Source: Ornithinimicrobium humiphilum (GTDB lineage Bacteria > Actinomycetota > Actinomycetes > Actinomycetales > Dermatophilaceae). From it: a stretch of 64,000 bases of DNA. Below, one piece after another: positions 1 through 11,431 of the stretch. The stretch lies in the NCBI RefSeq assembly GCF_006716885.1, contig NZ_VFPU01000001.1:1488001-1552000 (forward strand), in the 5' to 3' direction. The notes beneath the pieces are model-generated. The model saw only the letters and a list, made by a program, of their open reading frames with translations, ran no database searches and was not told the DNA's origin. A program made the translations under genes and the position numbers. The number at the start of each line of letters is the position of its first letter. Position 1 is the stretch's first letter.

Positions 1-582
1 GAGGACCTCGGGGTCACCCGCGCCCGCGAGCTGCTGTCGCGGCGCAACGCCTCCGAGGTGCTCCTCGCCGGGGCCAAGGTCGCCACCCAGACCCCGCCGG
101 TCCGGTCCGGGCGACGGGTGGTCTTCCTCACCCTCGACGACGGCACCGGCCCGGCCGACGCCACCTTCTTCGAGGACGTGCAGGGGCCGTTCGCCACCAC
201 CGTCTTCCACTCCTGGCTGCTGCTCGTCCGCGGCGTCGTGCGCCGCACCGGCCCGCGCGGGGTCTCGGTCCGCGCGACCGGGGCCTGGGAGCTGGGCACC
301 CTCTCCACGGCCTGGGAGGAGGGTGGCGCAGACGCGGTCCGCGCGCTCATGGCCGCCACCGAGGAGCAGGCGCGGGCGCTGCACGCCGAGGGCGAGGCCC
401 TCGCCCGCCGGGCGGCGGAAGCGGCAGCCGCGGCCGCCGGCCGGGAGGCCGGTCGCCGGGTGCTCGTGCACGCCTCCGGCTTCAAGCAGTCGCCCTACGC
501 CGACATCAAGCCGGCCGGCGACAGCGCCCGCACGCCCGGCAGCAAGCTGTGGCACTCCAGCCCGGGGAGCTCGGGATGGTGA
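1..582 (+). CDS. dnaE2: Error-prone DNA polymerase DnaE2, C-terminal end (partial)
   Basis: The gene enters from the left edge, so only the last 193 codons are visible, ending at TGA 580-582. They hold the OB-fold region (about 20-110 in the visible part, with VFLTLDDGTGPADATFF) and the tail ending KLWHSSPGSSGW, which is typical of DnaE2, the C-family polymerase of SOS mutagenesis, rather than the replicative DnaE1. DnaE2 works with Y-family proteins in translesion synthesis. Here the next gene is a Y-family polymerase that overlaps its stop codon, which supports co-translation. The catalytic PHP and palm domains lie outside the window, so activity cannot be judged. Confidence 0.88.
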   Translation, partial: EDLGVTRARELLSRRNASEVLLAGAKVATQTPPVRSGRRVVFLTLDDGTGPADATFFEDVQGPFATTVFHSWLLLVRGVVRRTGPRGVSVRATGAWELGTLSTAWEEGGADAVRALMAATEEQARALHAEGEALARRAAEAAAAAAGREAGRRVLVHASGFKQSPYADIKPAGDSARTPGSKLWHSSPGSSGW

Positions 583-1892
583 CGGGCACGCTGGTCGGGA
601 CGGCTCCCGGCGGGCCGGCTCCGGCCGGGCTGGCGCCCGGCGCGCCGGCGATGGGCGCACCGACGGCGCCGGGGGCGCCGGGCGTCGACGACGTGACGGT
701 CCTGCACGTCGACATGGACGCCTTCTACGCCTCGGTCTCCCTCCTCGACCACCCCGACCTGCGGGGGCTGCCCGTGGTCGTCGGCGGTGGCTGGCGCAGC
801 GTCGTGCTCTCGGCGACCTACGAGGCGCGGGCCTACGGCGTGCGGTCCGGGATGCCGATGGCCACCGCCCGGCGGCTGTGCCCGCCGGCCGTCGTGGTCC
901 GGCCCGACCACGACGCCTACGCCCGGGTGTCCGAGGCGGTGATGGCGATCTTCGCCGAGGTGACCCCGCGGGTGGAGCCGGTCTCGATGGAGGAGGCCTT
1001 CCTCGACGTCTCCGCCGCCGGCCGGCAGTGGGGCGACCCGGCCGCGATCGGGCAGTGGATCCGCGACACCGTCGCCGACGAGCAGCGGATCACCTGCTCC
1101 GTCGGGGGCGCCCCGACCAAGGCGGTCGCCAAGATGGCCTCCCGCGCGGCCAAGCCCGACGGGATGCGCCTGGTGGGCCGGGCCGAGGTGGTCCCCTTCC
1201 TGCACCCGATGCCGGTCGCCGCGCTCTGGGGCGTGGGGGAGGCGACCGAGGGCGAGCTGCACCGGCTCGGGCTGCACACGGTCGGGCAGCTGGCGCACGT
1301 GCCGGTGGCCACCCTGCGGCGGGCCTTCGGCGAGCAGGGCGCGGCCCGGCTCCACGCGCTCGCCTGGGGCCGGGACGACGACCCCGTCACCCCCGCGCGG
1401 GTCGAGCGCAGCGTCGGCTCCTCGGAGACCTTCTCCCACGACGTCGACGACCCCGAGGTCATCCGCCGCCAGCTGCTGCACCTGTCCGAGCGCACCGCGA
1501 GCCGGATGCGGCACGCCGGGGTGATGGGGCGCACGGTCGTGCTCACGGTCCGCTTCTCCGACTTCACGACCATCACCCGCTCGCGCACCGTCGCCGTGCC
1601 CACCGACGTCACCCGCGAGGTGCACGCGACCGCCTGCGCGCTCTACGCCGGGCTCGGGCTGCAGCGGGCCCGCATCCGACTGCTCGGGGTCCGGGTCGAG
1701 GGCATCACGACCGCCGAGGAGACCCTCGTCCAGGGGCGTCTCGACGAGCCCGAGCGCGGCTGGCGCGACGCCGAGCGCGCGATGGACCGGGCCGCGGCGC
1801 GCTTCGGCTCCGACGCGGTGCGTCCGGCGAGCCTGCTGGGCCGCAGGGAGGGAACTCCGGCTACCGCTCCACGCGTTACCGTCATATCCTGA
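576..1892 (+). CDS. dinB: DNA polymerase IV (Y family)
   Basis: 438-residue Y-family translesion polymerase. I prefer the ATG at 576, inside the end of dnaE2 and preceded by a GGGGAGC element; a GTG at 549 would add nine residues. After a Pro/Ala/Gly-rich extension of about 38 residues comes the metal site HVDMDAFYASV (about 44-54), then YEARAYGVRSGM (about 82-93) and the SMEEAFLDVS acidic motif (about 137-146). Both carboxylate sites are intact, so this is an active-type DinB and not the catalytically dead ImuB that usually accompanies dnaE2. The little-finger domain occupies the C-terminal third. The overlap with dnaE2 suggests a mutagenesis operon; its promoter lies outside the window. Confidence 0.92.
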   Translation: MVTGTLVGTAPGGPAPAGLAPGAPAMGAPTAPGAPGVDDVTVLHVDMDAFYASVSLLDHPDLRGLPVVVGGGWRSVVLSATYEARAYGVRSGMPMATARRLCPPAVVVRPDHDAYARVSEAVMAIFAEVTPRVEPVSMEEAFLDVSAAGRQWGDPAAIGQWIRDTVADEQRITCSVGGAPTKAVAKMASRAAKPDGMRLVGRAEVVPFLHPMPVAALWGVGEATEGELHRLGLHTVGQLAHVPVATLRRAFGEQGAARLHALAWGRDDDPVTPARVERSVGSSETFSHDVDDPEVIRRQLLHLSERTASRMRHAGVMGRTVVLTVRFSDFTTITRSRTVAVPTDVTREVHATACALYAGLGLQRARIRLLGVRVEGITTAEETLVQGRLDEPERGWRDAERAMDRAAARFGSDAVRPASLLGRREGTPATAPRVTVIS

Positions 1893-1956
1893 GATCTAAA
1901 CCTGGTCGTCGGCTCCGCCAGCCCGTGACCGACCCTCTCACCACCGGAGGTCACCC

Positions 1957-2376
1957 GTGCCGCTCTCCGAACACGAACAGCGTGTACTGGCCCAGATGGA
2001 GCAGGCCCTCTACGCCGAGGACCCGCGTCTGGCGACCACGCTCAAGAGCTCCGCGTCGGCCTCCGGGCACGGGCTGGACCGGCGTCGGGTCGCTCTCGGT
2101 GTTCTCGGTGCGGTGGTCGGCCTCGGTCTCGTCGTGCTCGGCGTCATGTCGCAGATGATCTGGGTCGGCGCGATCGGCTTCCTCCTGATGGTCCTCGGCG
2201 GCGCCTGGGCGGCCAAGCCCCCGGCCCGTCCCAAGCTCGGCGTCGTCGGCGGCGACGGCAAGGGTGGCGGCGGTGGTGGTGGCCGCCGTGGTCCTCGTGG
2301 GCCGCGTCCCTCCGGCGGGAGCTTCATGGAGCGTATGGAGCAGCAGTGGGACAAGCGCCGGGAGCAGGGTCTCTGA
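1957..2376 (+). CDS. DUF3040 membrane protein
   Basis: 139 residues with a GTG start after the ribosome site CCGGAGGTC. The N-terminus MPLSEHEQRVLAQMEQAL is the hallmark of DUF3040, a family of small actinobacterial membrane proteins of unknown function. Two hydrophobic segments lie at about 47-65 and 70-85, followed by a Gly/Arg-rich tail with a run of eight glycines and a basic C-terminal helix. No function can be assigned. The 64-bp gap from dinB shows no obvious terminator, so read-through from the mutagenesis genes is possible. Confidence 0.85.
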   Translation: MPLSEHEQRVLAQMEQALYAEDPRLATTLKSSASASGHGLDRRRVALGVLGAVVGLGLVVLGVMSQMIWVGAIGFLLMVLGGAWAAKPPARPKLGVVGGDGKGGGGGGGRRGPRGPRPSGGSFMERMEQQWDKRREQGL

Positions 2377-2434
2377 GCCGACCGTCGGGGTTTCCGCGCT
2401 GACCGTCCTGGTCGGCTCGAAGTGCTGACCGTCA
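2377..2434. repeat. Three GACCGTC direct repeats with an inverted repeat between convergent genes
   Basis: GACCGTC occurs at 2380, 2401 and 2426. GCCGACC (2377-2383) can pair with GGTCGGC (2410-2416). It lies between the stop codons of the convergent DUF3040 and DUF456 genes and may act as a weak bidirectional terminator; no T-run is present. Confidence 0.35.
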
Positions 2435-2914
2435 GGTCAGGACGATCACGGTCAGCGCCCACGCGGCGATGATCGTGAAGGCGGTCGCCAGCTCGATGAG
2501 GATGTTCGTGCCGACCGCACGCAGCGCGTGCCCGGTCGCGCGCAGGGCCTCCGAGGTGTCGCGGGTCCGCACGAGGGAGACCAGGAAGATCCCCACCGGG
2601 AAGCCGACGAACAGCCCGACCACCGGGATCACGAAGGCACCGACGATCGCGGCGAGCACCCCGGCCACCAACGTGCTCGTGCTCACGCCGGCACGCTTCA
2701 TACGCTGCCCGGGGACCAACCACTGCAGGACCATGCCCGCGAGGTAGAGGGCCACGACGACACCGAGCAGCACCCACCCCGTCGTCGACCGCTCGTCGAG
2801 GGCCCACAGCAGCACCCCGCCGACGATCAGCAGCAGCCCCGGCAGCACCGGGACGACGATCCCGACCACGCCGACGGCCATCAGCAGCGCGACCACGATC
2901 TCCATCCCACTCAT
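2432..2914 (-). CDS. DUF456 family integral membrane protein
   Basis: 160 residues from the ATG at 2914 (MSGMEIVVALLMAVGVVGIV). The longer frame upstream is Arg-rich and not membrane-like, so I exclude it. The protein is almost wholly hydrophobic, with four or five membrane segments and Gly-rich helices such as VVGLFVGFPVGIF, which match DUF456, a family of unknown function. The cytoplasmic loop carries VPGQRMKRAG. It is convergent with the DUF3040 gene and shows no operon partner. Confidence 0.8.
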   Translation of the reverse strand: MSGMEIVVALLMAVGVVGIVVPVLPGLLLIVGGVLLWALDERSTTGWVLLGVVVALYLAGMVLQWLVPGQRMKRAGVSTSTLVAGVLAAIVGAFVIPVVGLFVGFPVGIFLVSLVRTRDTSEALRATGHALRAVGTNILIELATAFTIIAAWALTVIVLT

Positions 2915-2970
2915 GGCGGACCAGTGTGCCAGCCCGCGGGCCGAAACCCGACGAGCAGACCGACGACGAA

Positions 2971-3004
2971 GCAGCCCGCCCACGCCGAGGCGTGGACGGG
3001 CTGC
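2971..3004 (-). terminator. Hairpin terminator of the DUF7455 gene
   Basis: Arms 2971-2986 and 2989-3004 form a 16-bp stem with one mismatch and a 2-nt spacer, 19 bp past the stop codon of the DUF7455 gene. No T-tract follows, as is common in high-GC genomes. Confidence 0.6.
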
Positions 3005-3022
3005 AGGTCGTGCGCGGCCGGA

Positions 3023-3238
3023 TCAGACGACCGGGGTCTCCTCCGCGTGCAGGCGGTGGGTCTCGTCGAGGATGTCGACGTCCTGCAGGTGGCGGAGCTT
3101 GTCGAGGTGCTCGCGGCCGTGGTGGGCGCAGAAGTGCAGCTCCAGGCCGTCGCCGAGGCGGGCCCGCACGTAGGCCTGCGCACCGCAACGGTCGCACCGG
3201 TCGGAGGCGGTCAGTTCGGGGGTCAAGGTGGCGTTCAC
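3023..3238 (-). CDS. DUF7455 small zinc-ribbon-like protein
   Basis: 71 residues. The motif CDRCGAQAYVRA (about 15-26), followed by FCAHHGREH (about 36-44), gives a CxxC plus CxxH set suited to one zinc ion. The rest is charged and probably soluble. DUF7455 proteins are short actinobacterial proteins of unknown function, often found near topoisomerase or sigma-factor genes. Here the gene is divergent from parE. The N-terminus MNATLTPELTASDRCDRCG is typical of the family. Confidence 0.85.
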   Translation of the reverse strand: MNATLTPELTASDRCDRCGAQAYVRARLGDGLELHFCAHHGREHLDKLRHLQDVDILDETHRLHAEETPVV

Positions 3239-3254
3239 GGCGGTCTCCTCTCCT

Positions 3255-3282
3255 GCACGGCCCGGGAATCCCGGGCCGGTGC
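3255..3282. promoter_or_regulatory. Inverted repeat in the parE / DUF7455 divergent region
   Basis: GGCCCGGGA (3259-3267) and TCCCGGGCC (3269-3277) flank a single A, with one further pair outside. It lies 17 bp upstream of the DUF7455 start and would form a hairpin in its leader. Two TTGAC words on the minus strand (within 3288-3302) could be -35 elements, but I cannot place a good -10. Confidence 0.35.
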
Positions 3283-3467
3283 GTCTCAGTCAAGCACGTC
3301 AACAGGCCGGTACCCGGTCTTTGTGCCCGGAGTGGCCGTGGTTTCGCTCACCGCGTAGTCGGGAACACCCGGGAGCCCGCGGACGTCCGTGCGCCTCCCC
3401 GGGCCCGTCGGGGCCGGGCGTTACCCTGCCGGGTGCAGCCGATCACGACGAGTGGAGCCAGCAGCCC

Positions 3468-5579
<2,112 letters not shown>

Positions 5580-5712
5580 GGCGGCGCCCGACCTCGGGCG
5601 ATCCTCCCCGGCAGCCCGTGCCGCGACCTGTTGCGGGGCATGCCTCCCCGGAGCAGAGTGAGGACCACGCACCGTCCGCGTGGCCGGTGGTCGGCACTCG
5701 GGGAGGGTGGCA

Positions 5713-7161
5713 ATGACGTCGACGGAGAGCACGACCGGGACGACGGGGGAGAGCGGCGCGCCGGAGCTGAGGCGGGTCCTCGGGCCCAAGCTGCTGCTTC
5801 TCTTCATCGTCGGCGACATGCTCGGCACCGGCATCTACGCGCTGACCGGTCGGGTCGCCGAGGAGGTCGGTGGCGCCGTCTGGCTCCCCTTCCTCGTCGC
5901 CTTCGCCATCGCGGTGATCACGGCCTTCGCCTACCTCGAGCTGGTCACCAAGTACCCCAAGGCGGGGGGAGCGGCGTCCTTCGTGCACCGCGCCTTCGAC
6001 CTGCACTTCCTCACGTTCCTCGTGACCTTCGCGGTGATGGCCTCCGGCATCACCTCCGCCTCGACCGCGGCGAAGGCCTTCGCCTCCAACCTCGCGGCCG
6101 GCCTGGACCTCGACTGGGGACCGGAGAGCATCCAGGTGCTGGGGATCGCCGTCGCCTTCATGCTGGTGCTCGCCCTCATCAACTTCCGCGGGGTCTCCGA
6201 GAGCGTGAAGCTCAACGTGGTGCTCACCCTCGTCGAGCTCAGCGGACTGCTGCTCATCATCTTCGTCGGGCTGTGGGCCGTCCTCGGCTTCTCCGACGCG
6301 GAGGTCGACCTCTCCCGGGCCGTGATGTTCGACAGCGCGGGCGACAAGAACGCCTTCCTGGCCGTCACCGCGGCCACCAGCCTGGCGTTCTTCGCCATGG
6401 TCGGCTTCGAGGACTCGGTCAACATGGCCGAGGAGGTCAAGAACCCGTCGAAGATCTTCCCCAAGGTCATGCTCACCGGCCTCGGCTTCACGATCGCCAT
6501 CTACCTGCTGGTCTCGCTGACCTCGGTGGCGCTCGTGCCGATCGGTGAGCTGGGGGAGGGCGAGACCCCGTTGCTCACGGTGGTGGAACGAGGTGCGCCG
6601 AACCTGCCGATCGACACCTTCTACCCCTTCATCGCGATGTTCGCGGTGGCCAACACCGCCCTGATCAACATGCTCATGGCCTCCCGCCTGCTCTACGGGA
6701 TGGCGCACCAGGGGGTGCTGCCGAAACCGCTGGGTATGGTGCACCGCGGCCGCCGCACCCCGTGGATGGCCATCGTGGTCACGACCCTCTTCGCGGTCGC
6801 CCTCATCCTCGTCGTCGGCGGCATCAGCGAGCTCGGCGGGACCACCGCGCTTCTCCTGCTGGCCGTTTTCACCGTCGTCAACGCCGCCGTGCTGGTGCTG
6901 CGGCGCGACCCCGTCGACCACGACCACTTCCGCGCCCCCACCTGGGTGCCGGTCGTCGGCGTCCTCACCTGCGCCTACATGGTGGGTCCGTGGACCGGCC
7001 GGGCGGTCGTGCAGTACCAGATCGCCGGTTGGGTGCTCGGCGTCGGCGTCCTGCTCTGGGCGGTGACCTGGTTCCTCAACCGGGCGCTCTACGCCCGGCC
7101 GACGAGGATCAAGGACCCGCACGACCTGGCCGACAGCGACGAGCTCCACCGACGGTCCTGA
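5713..7161 (+). CDS. APC family amino-acid permease
   Basis: 482 residues, starting at ATG 5713 behind GGGAGGGTGGCA. About twelve membrane helices are visible. The first contains FIVGDMLGTGIYALTGRVAEE, and the unwound GTGIYALTG segment is the substrate-binding signature of amino acid-polyamine-cation transporters. GFEDSVNMAEEVKNP (about 235-250) is the conserved helix 6-loop region. The C-terminus is cytosolic and acidic. The substrate cannot be inferred; the gene stands alone between parE and the helicase. The upstream gap has only a weak hairpin at 5585-5600. Confidence 0.85.
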   Translation: MTSTESTTGTTGESGAPELRRVLGPKLLLLFIVGDMLGTGIYALTGRVAEEVGGAVWLPFLVAFAIAVITAFAYLELVTKYPKAGGAASFVHRAFDLHFLTFLVTFAVMASGITSASTAAKAFASNLAAGLDLDWGPESIQVLGIAVAFMLVLALINFRGVSESVKLNVVLTLVELSGLLLIIFVGLWAVLGFSDAEVDLSRAVMFDSAGDKNAFLAVTAATSLAFFAMVGFEDSVNMAEEVKNPSKIFPKVMLTGLGFTIAIYLLVSLTSVALVPIGELGEGETPLLTVVERGAPNLPIDTFYPFIAMFAVANTALINMLMASRLLYGMAHQGVLPKPLGMVHRGRRTPWMAIVVTTLFAVALILVVGGISELGGTTALLLLAVFTVVNAAVLVLRRDPVDHDHFRAPTWVPVVGVLTCAYMVGPWTGRAVVQYQIAGWVLGVGVLLWAVTWFLNRALYARPTRIKDPHDLADSDELHRRS

Positions 7162-7230
7162 CCAGCGTCTTCCCGTTCGGTGCCCGGACCGGTCCTGGGA
7201 GGCGATTGGGGCTCGGGGGGTGGTCTGCGG

Positions 7231-7236
7231 TAGACT
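7231..7236 (+). promoter_or_regulatory. Candidate -10 element of the DEAD-box helicase gene
   Basis: TAGACT with a poor upstream TTGGGG (7206-7211, 19-nt spacing). Transcription from here would give a leader of about 165 nt. The second helicase gene in the window also has TAGACT (minus strand, 55894-55899) far upstream of its start. Confidence 0.4.
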
Positions 7237-7241
7237 GGTAC

Positions 7242-7297
7242 GTCACCCGGGCCGGATGCGGCCGGGTCCCACACCTCAGGACGATCCGATCCTGGGG
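7242..7297 (+). promoter_or_regulatory. Two hairpins in the long helicase leader
   Basis: A GC-rich imperfect hairpin at 7242-7267 is followed by a clean one with arms CCTCAGGA (7274-7281) and TCCTGGGG (7290-7297) and an 8-nt loop. There is no T-run, so it is not an evident terminator. DEAD-box helicase genes are often controlled through structured leaders in response to cold, and autoregulation is a reasonable inference only. Confidence 0.45.
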
Positions 7298-7405
7298 TCC
7301 GCGGGCGCCGTTCTGAAGTCGAGCGCCTGGAGGTAGGTCCGATCACGCCGAGGGGCGTCGAGGCGAGATCCCACCTCGATACAACCCGAAGTGAGTCGTG
7401 CCGTC

Positions 7406-9814
7406 ATGGCCAAATCTGTCAGCGCCGGGAGCACCGGCAAGAAGTCCCGTCACACCCCGGCCCAGAAGAAGGCCGCCCGCGAGGCCCGCGAGAAGCAGGC
7501 CCGTGCGCAGCTCAAGGGCCCCCGTCGCCGCCCCGAGGGCCGCTACGGCGAGAGCAGCGACCGCCGCGACGACCGTGGCGGCTACCAGCGTCGCGACGAC
7601 CGCGGCGGTTCTGACCGTCGTGACGACCGCGGTGGTTACCAGCGTCGCGACGAGCGGGGTGGCTACCAGGGTCGTGAGGACCGTGGTGGCTACCAGGGCC
7701 GGAGCGACCGCGGCGGTTACCAGGGCCGCAACGACCGCAGCGGCTCCGACCGCGGCGGTTACCAGGGTCGCAGCGACCGTGGTGGCTTCGAGCGTCGTGA
7801 CGACCGCGGCGGTTACCAGGGCCGGAGCGACCGCGGCGGTTACCAGGGCCGCAACGACCGCAGCGGCTCCGACCGCGGCGGTTACCAGGGTCGCAGCGAC
7901 CGTGGTGGCTTCGAGCGTCGTGACGACCGTGGCGGTTACCAGGGCCGGAGCGACCGCGGGGGTTACCAGGGTCGCAGCGACCGTGGTGGCTTCGAGCGTC
8001 GTGACGACCGTGGTGGCTACCAGCGCCGCGACGACCGTGGTGGCTACCAGCGTCGCGACGACCGTCCCGCCCGCCCCCGCTGGGCCGACGAGGACCGCAG
8101 CGACTACCGCCAGGAGCGCCGCGACCGCGAGGTCCGCGAGGAGCGCCGCACCGGCAGCCGCAACGAGCACACCTGGCGCACCCACCGTGACGAGCGCGAC
8201 GGCCGCGAGGCCCGTCGGGGCCACCACGAGGGCCGCGGCTGGGAGGACCGCCGTCACCGCGGCGACCGCTTCGACGACCGCCGTGGCGGCCGCCCCGAGC
8301 GCGACGACGCCGGCTTCGTCGAGGCCGAGCAGGAGCGTGAGGCCGCCGACGCGGCCTACCAGGAGCACCTGGCCGCCAGCGCCGCCAAGGAGACGGTCGC
8401 GACCGTCACCGAGGACAACGGCTTCGCCGCGCTGGGTCTGCACGAGGACCTGGTCGCCGCCCTAGCCCGCACCGGCATCACCCAGCCGTTCCCGATCCAG
8501 GCCGCGACCATCCCGGACGCGCTCGAGGGCAAGGACCTGCTGGGCCGCGGCCAGACCGGCTCGGGCAAGACCATGGCCTTCGGCCTGCCGATGCTGCACC
8601 GTCTCGCCGGGCGTCCCCGCGCGGTGCCGCACCGCCCGCGCGCCATCATCCTCACCCCGACGCGCGAGCTCGCCATGCAGATCGTCGACGCGCTGGCCCC
8701 GCTCATGCGTGCCATCGACAAGCGCTTCCTGCTCGTCGCCGGCGGTATGTCGTACACCCCGCAGCTCGCGGGCCTGGAGCGTGGCGTCGACGTGCTCGTC
8801 GCCACCCCGGGCCGCCTGATCGACCTCATCGAGCGCTCGGCCGCCGACCTCTCCGAGGTCGAGGTCACGATCCTCGACGAGGCCGACCACATGGCCGAGA
8901 TGGGCTTCGTCGACGCGATCAAGCAGGTCCTCGACCTGACCCCGACCGATGGTCAGCGGCTGCTGTTCTCCGCGACCCTCGACCACGGCGTGGACCAGGT
9001 CGCCCAGGCCTACCTGACCGACCCGGTGACGCACTCGACCGACGACGTCGCGGCCTCCGTGGACACCATGGAGCACCACGTCTTCCTCGTGCACCCGCAC
9101 CACAAGAAGCCGATCACCGCGGCGATCGCCAACCGGCCCGGCCGCACCGTGGTCTTCTGCCGGACCAAGCTCGGCGCCGACCGCGTCGCCATGCAGCTGC
9201 GCGACTCCGGCGTCTTCGCCGCCGCGCTGCACGGTGGTCTCAACCAGGCCCAGCGCACCCGGGTGCTGGACGCCTTCAAGGGCGGCACCCTGCCGGTCCT
9301 GGTCGCCACCGACGTCGCCGCCCGCGGCATCCACGTCGACGAGGTCTCCCTGGTCCTGCAGGTCGACCCGCCGGCCGACCACAAGGACTACCTGCACCGC
9401 TCGGGCCGCACGGCGCGCGCTGGTGAGGACGGCGTCGTGGTGACCCTGGCGCTCCCGCACCAGAAGCGTCAGGTCGGTCGCCTGCTCGACGCCGCCGGCG
9501 TGCAGACCGACCCGCTGCCGGTCGCCCCGGAGGACGTGGCGGTCATCGAGACCGCCGGCGGCTCCGTGCCCGACGCCGAGCCGATCCCCCAGAGCCGCCT
9601 CGACGACATCCTGCGTCCCCCGCGCCCGCAGGGGCGGGGCGGCCGGGGCCGCTACAACGACCGCAACGGTCGTGACGGCGGCCGTGGCGGACGGGGTGGC
9701 TACGGCGGCCGTGGCGGTGACCGCGACCAGCGCGGTGGCCCCTCGCGGCGCCCGCGTCGCGACCCCGACGCCCCGGCCCGCGACGCGCGCCCCGACTGGC
9801 GCCCGCGCGGCTGA
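7406..9814 (+). CDS. DEAD-box ATP-dependent RNA helicase with RGG-like tails
   Basis: 802 residues from ATG 7406; a GTG at 7391 in frame is an alternative. A Lys/Arg-rich start is followed by an unstructured region (about 50-220) of [16 protein letters not shown] repeats and another charged stretch to about 320. The helicase core then shows [49 protein letters not shown] and [10 protein letters not shown] in the right order. The C-terminus is an RGG tail. Such tails bind RNA and can drive condensation, so a role in RNA remodelling, ribosome assembly or cold response is expected. The N-terminal repeat block is unusually long and appears recently expanded at the DNA level. Confidence 0.93.
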   Translation: MAKSVSAGSTGKKSRHTPAQKKAAREAREKQARAQLKGPRRRPEGRYGESSDRRDDRGGYQRRDDRGGSDRRDDRGGYQRRDERGGYQGREDRGGYQGRSDRGGYQGRNDRSGSDRGGYQGRSDRGGFERRDDRGGYQGRSDRGGYQGRNDRSGSDRGGYQGRSDRGGFERRDDRGGYQGRSDRGGYQGRSDRGGFERRDDRGGYQRRDDRGGYQRRDDRPARPRWADEDRSDYRQERRDREVREERRTGSRNEHTWRTHRDERDGREARRGHHEGRGWEDRRHRGDRFDDRRGGRPERDDAGFVEAEQEREAADAAYQEHLAASAAKETVATVTEDNGFAALGLHEDLVAALARTGITQPFPIQAATIPDALEGKDLLGRGQTGSGKTMAFGLPMLHRLAGRPRAVPHRPRAIILTPTRELAMQIVDALAPLMRAIDKRFLLVAGGMSYTPQLAGLERGVDVLVATPGRLIDLIERSAADLSEVEVTILDEADHMAEMGFVDAIKQVLDLTPTDGQRLLFSATLDHGVDQVAQAYLTDPVTHSTDDVAASVDTMEHHVFLVHPHHKKPITAAIANRPGRTVVFCRTKLGADRVAMQLRDSGVFAAALHGGLNQAQRTRVLDAFKGGTLPVLVATDVAARGIHVDEVSLVLQVDPPADHKDYLHRSGRTARAGEDGVVVTLALPHQKRQVGRLLDAAGVQTDPLPVAPEDVAVIETAGGSVPDAEPIPQSRLDDILRPPRPQGRGGRGRYNDRNGRDGGRGGRGGYGGRGGDRDQRGGPSRRPRRDPDAPARDARPDWRPRG
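7691..7936 (+). repeat. 123-bp in-frame tandem duplication within the helicase gene
   Basis: Copies 7691-7813 and 7814-7936 are nearly identical at nucleotide level (I see one C/T change near the end). Each encodes 41 residues made of YQGR-DRGG and FERRDDRGG units. A shortened third copy follows to about 8010. Identity at silent positions points to recent expansion. Confidence 0.85.
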
Positions 9815-9825
9815 CGACGCACCCT

Positions 9826-9860
9826 GAGGGGGCGGTACCGGACCGGTACCGCCCCCTCTT
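9826..9860 (+). terminator. Intrinsic terminator of the helicase gene
   Basis: An almost perfect inverted repeat, with 16-nt arms at 9826-9841 and 9843-9858 around one A, followed by TT. It starts 12 bp after the helicase stop codon. Confidence 0.85.
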
Positions 9861-9874
9861 GGCATAGTTATGCG
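9861..9874. promoter_or_regulatory. Distal GCATA-N2-TATGC palindrome upstream of gdhA
   Basis: GGCATAGTTATGCG carries the perfect 5-2-5 inverted repeat GCATA-GT-TATGC. The same design recurs exactly 90 bp downstream at 9951-9964. A dimeric regulator binding both sites is an inference. The sites do not resemble the GlnR or AmtR boxes I know. Confidence 0.5.
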
Positions 9875-9950
9875 CCATGTCCCGCCACGCTTGACGCTGG
9901 GTCCGGCCCGGCACGACTCACCCGGTGAGACGCAGTTCACCGTGGGCGAC

Positions 9951-11405
<1,455 letters not shown>

Positions 11406-11417
11406 CCGGCGACCCCC

Positions 11418-11423
11418 TAGGAT
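11418..11423 (+). promoter_or_regulatory. -10 element for a leaderless transcript
   Basis: TAGGAT, 8 nt before the ATG at 11432. It overlaps the space after the gdhA stop, so the oxidoreductase gene can be transcribed on its own. Confidence 0.55.
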
Positions 11424-11431
11424 CGTCGGCC

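Noticed and set aside
7550..8060. Short regular repeats resembling a CRISPR array
   Set aside because: They are in-frame codon repeats of the helicase gene; there are no unique spacers and no cas genes nearby.
7343..8443. Reverse frame rich in Val, Ala and Thr across the helicase repeats
   Set aside because: The composition is a by-product of the RGG-like repeat; it has no start signal or domain.
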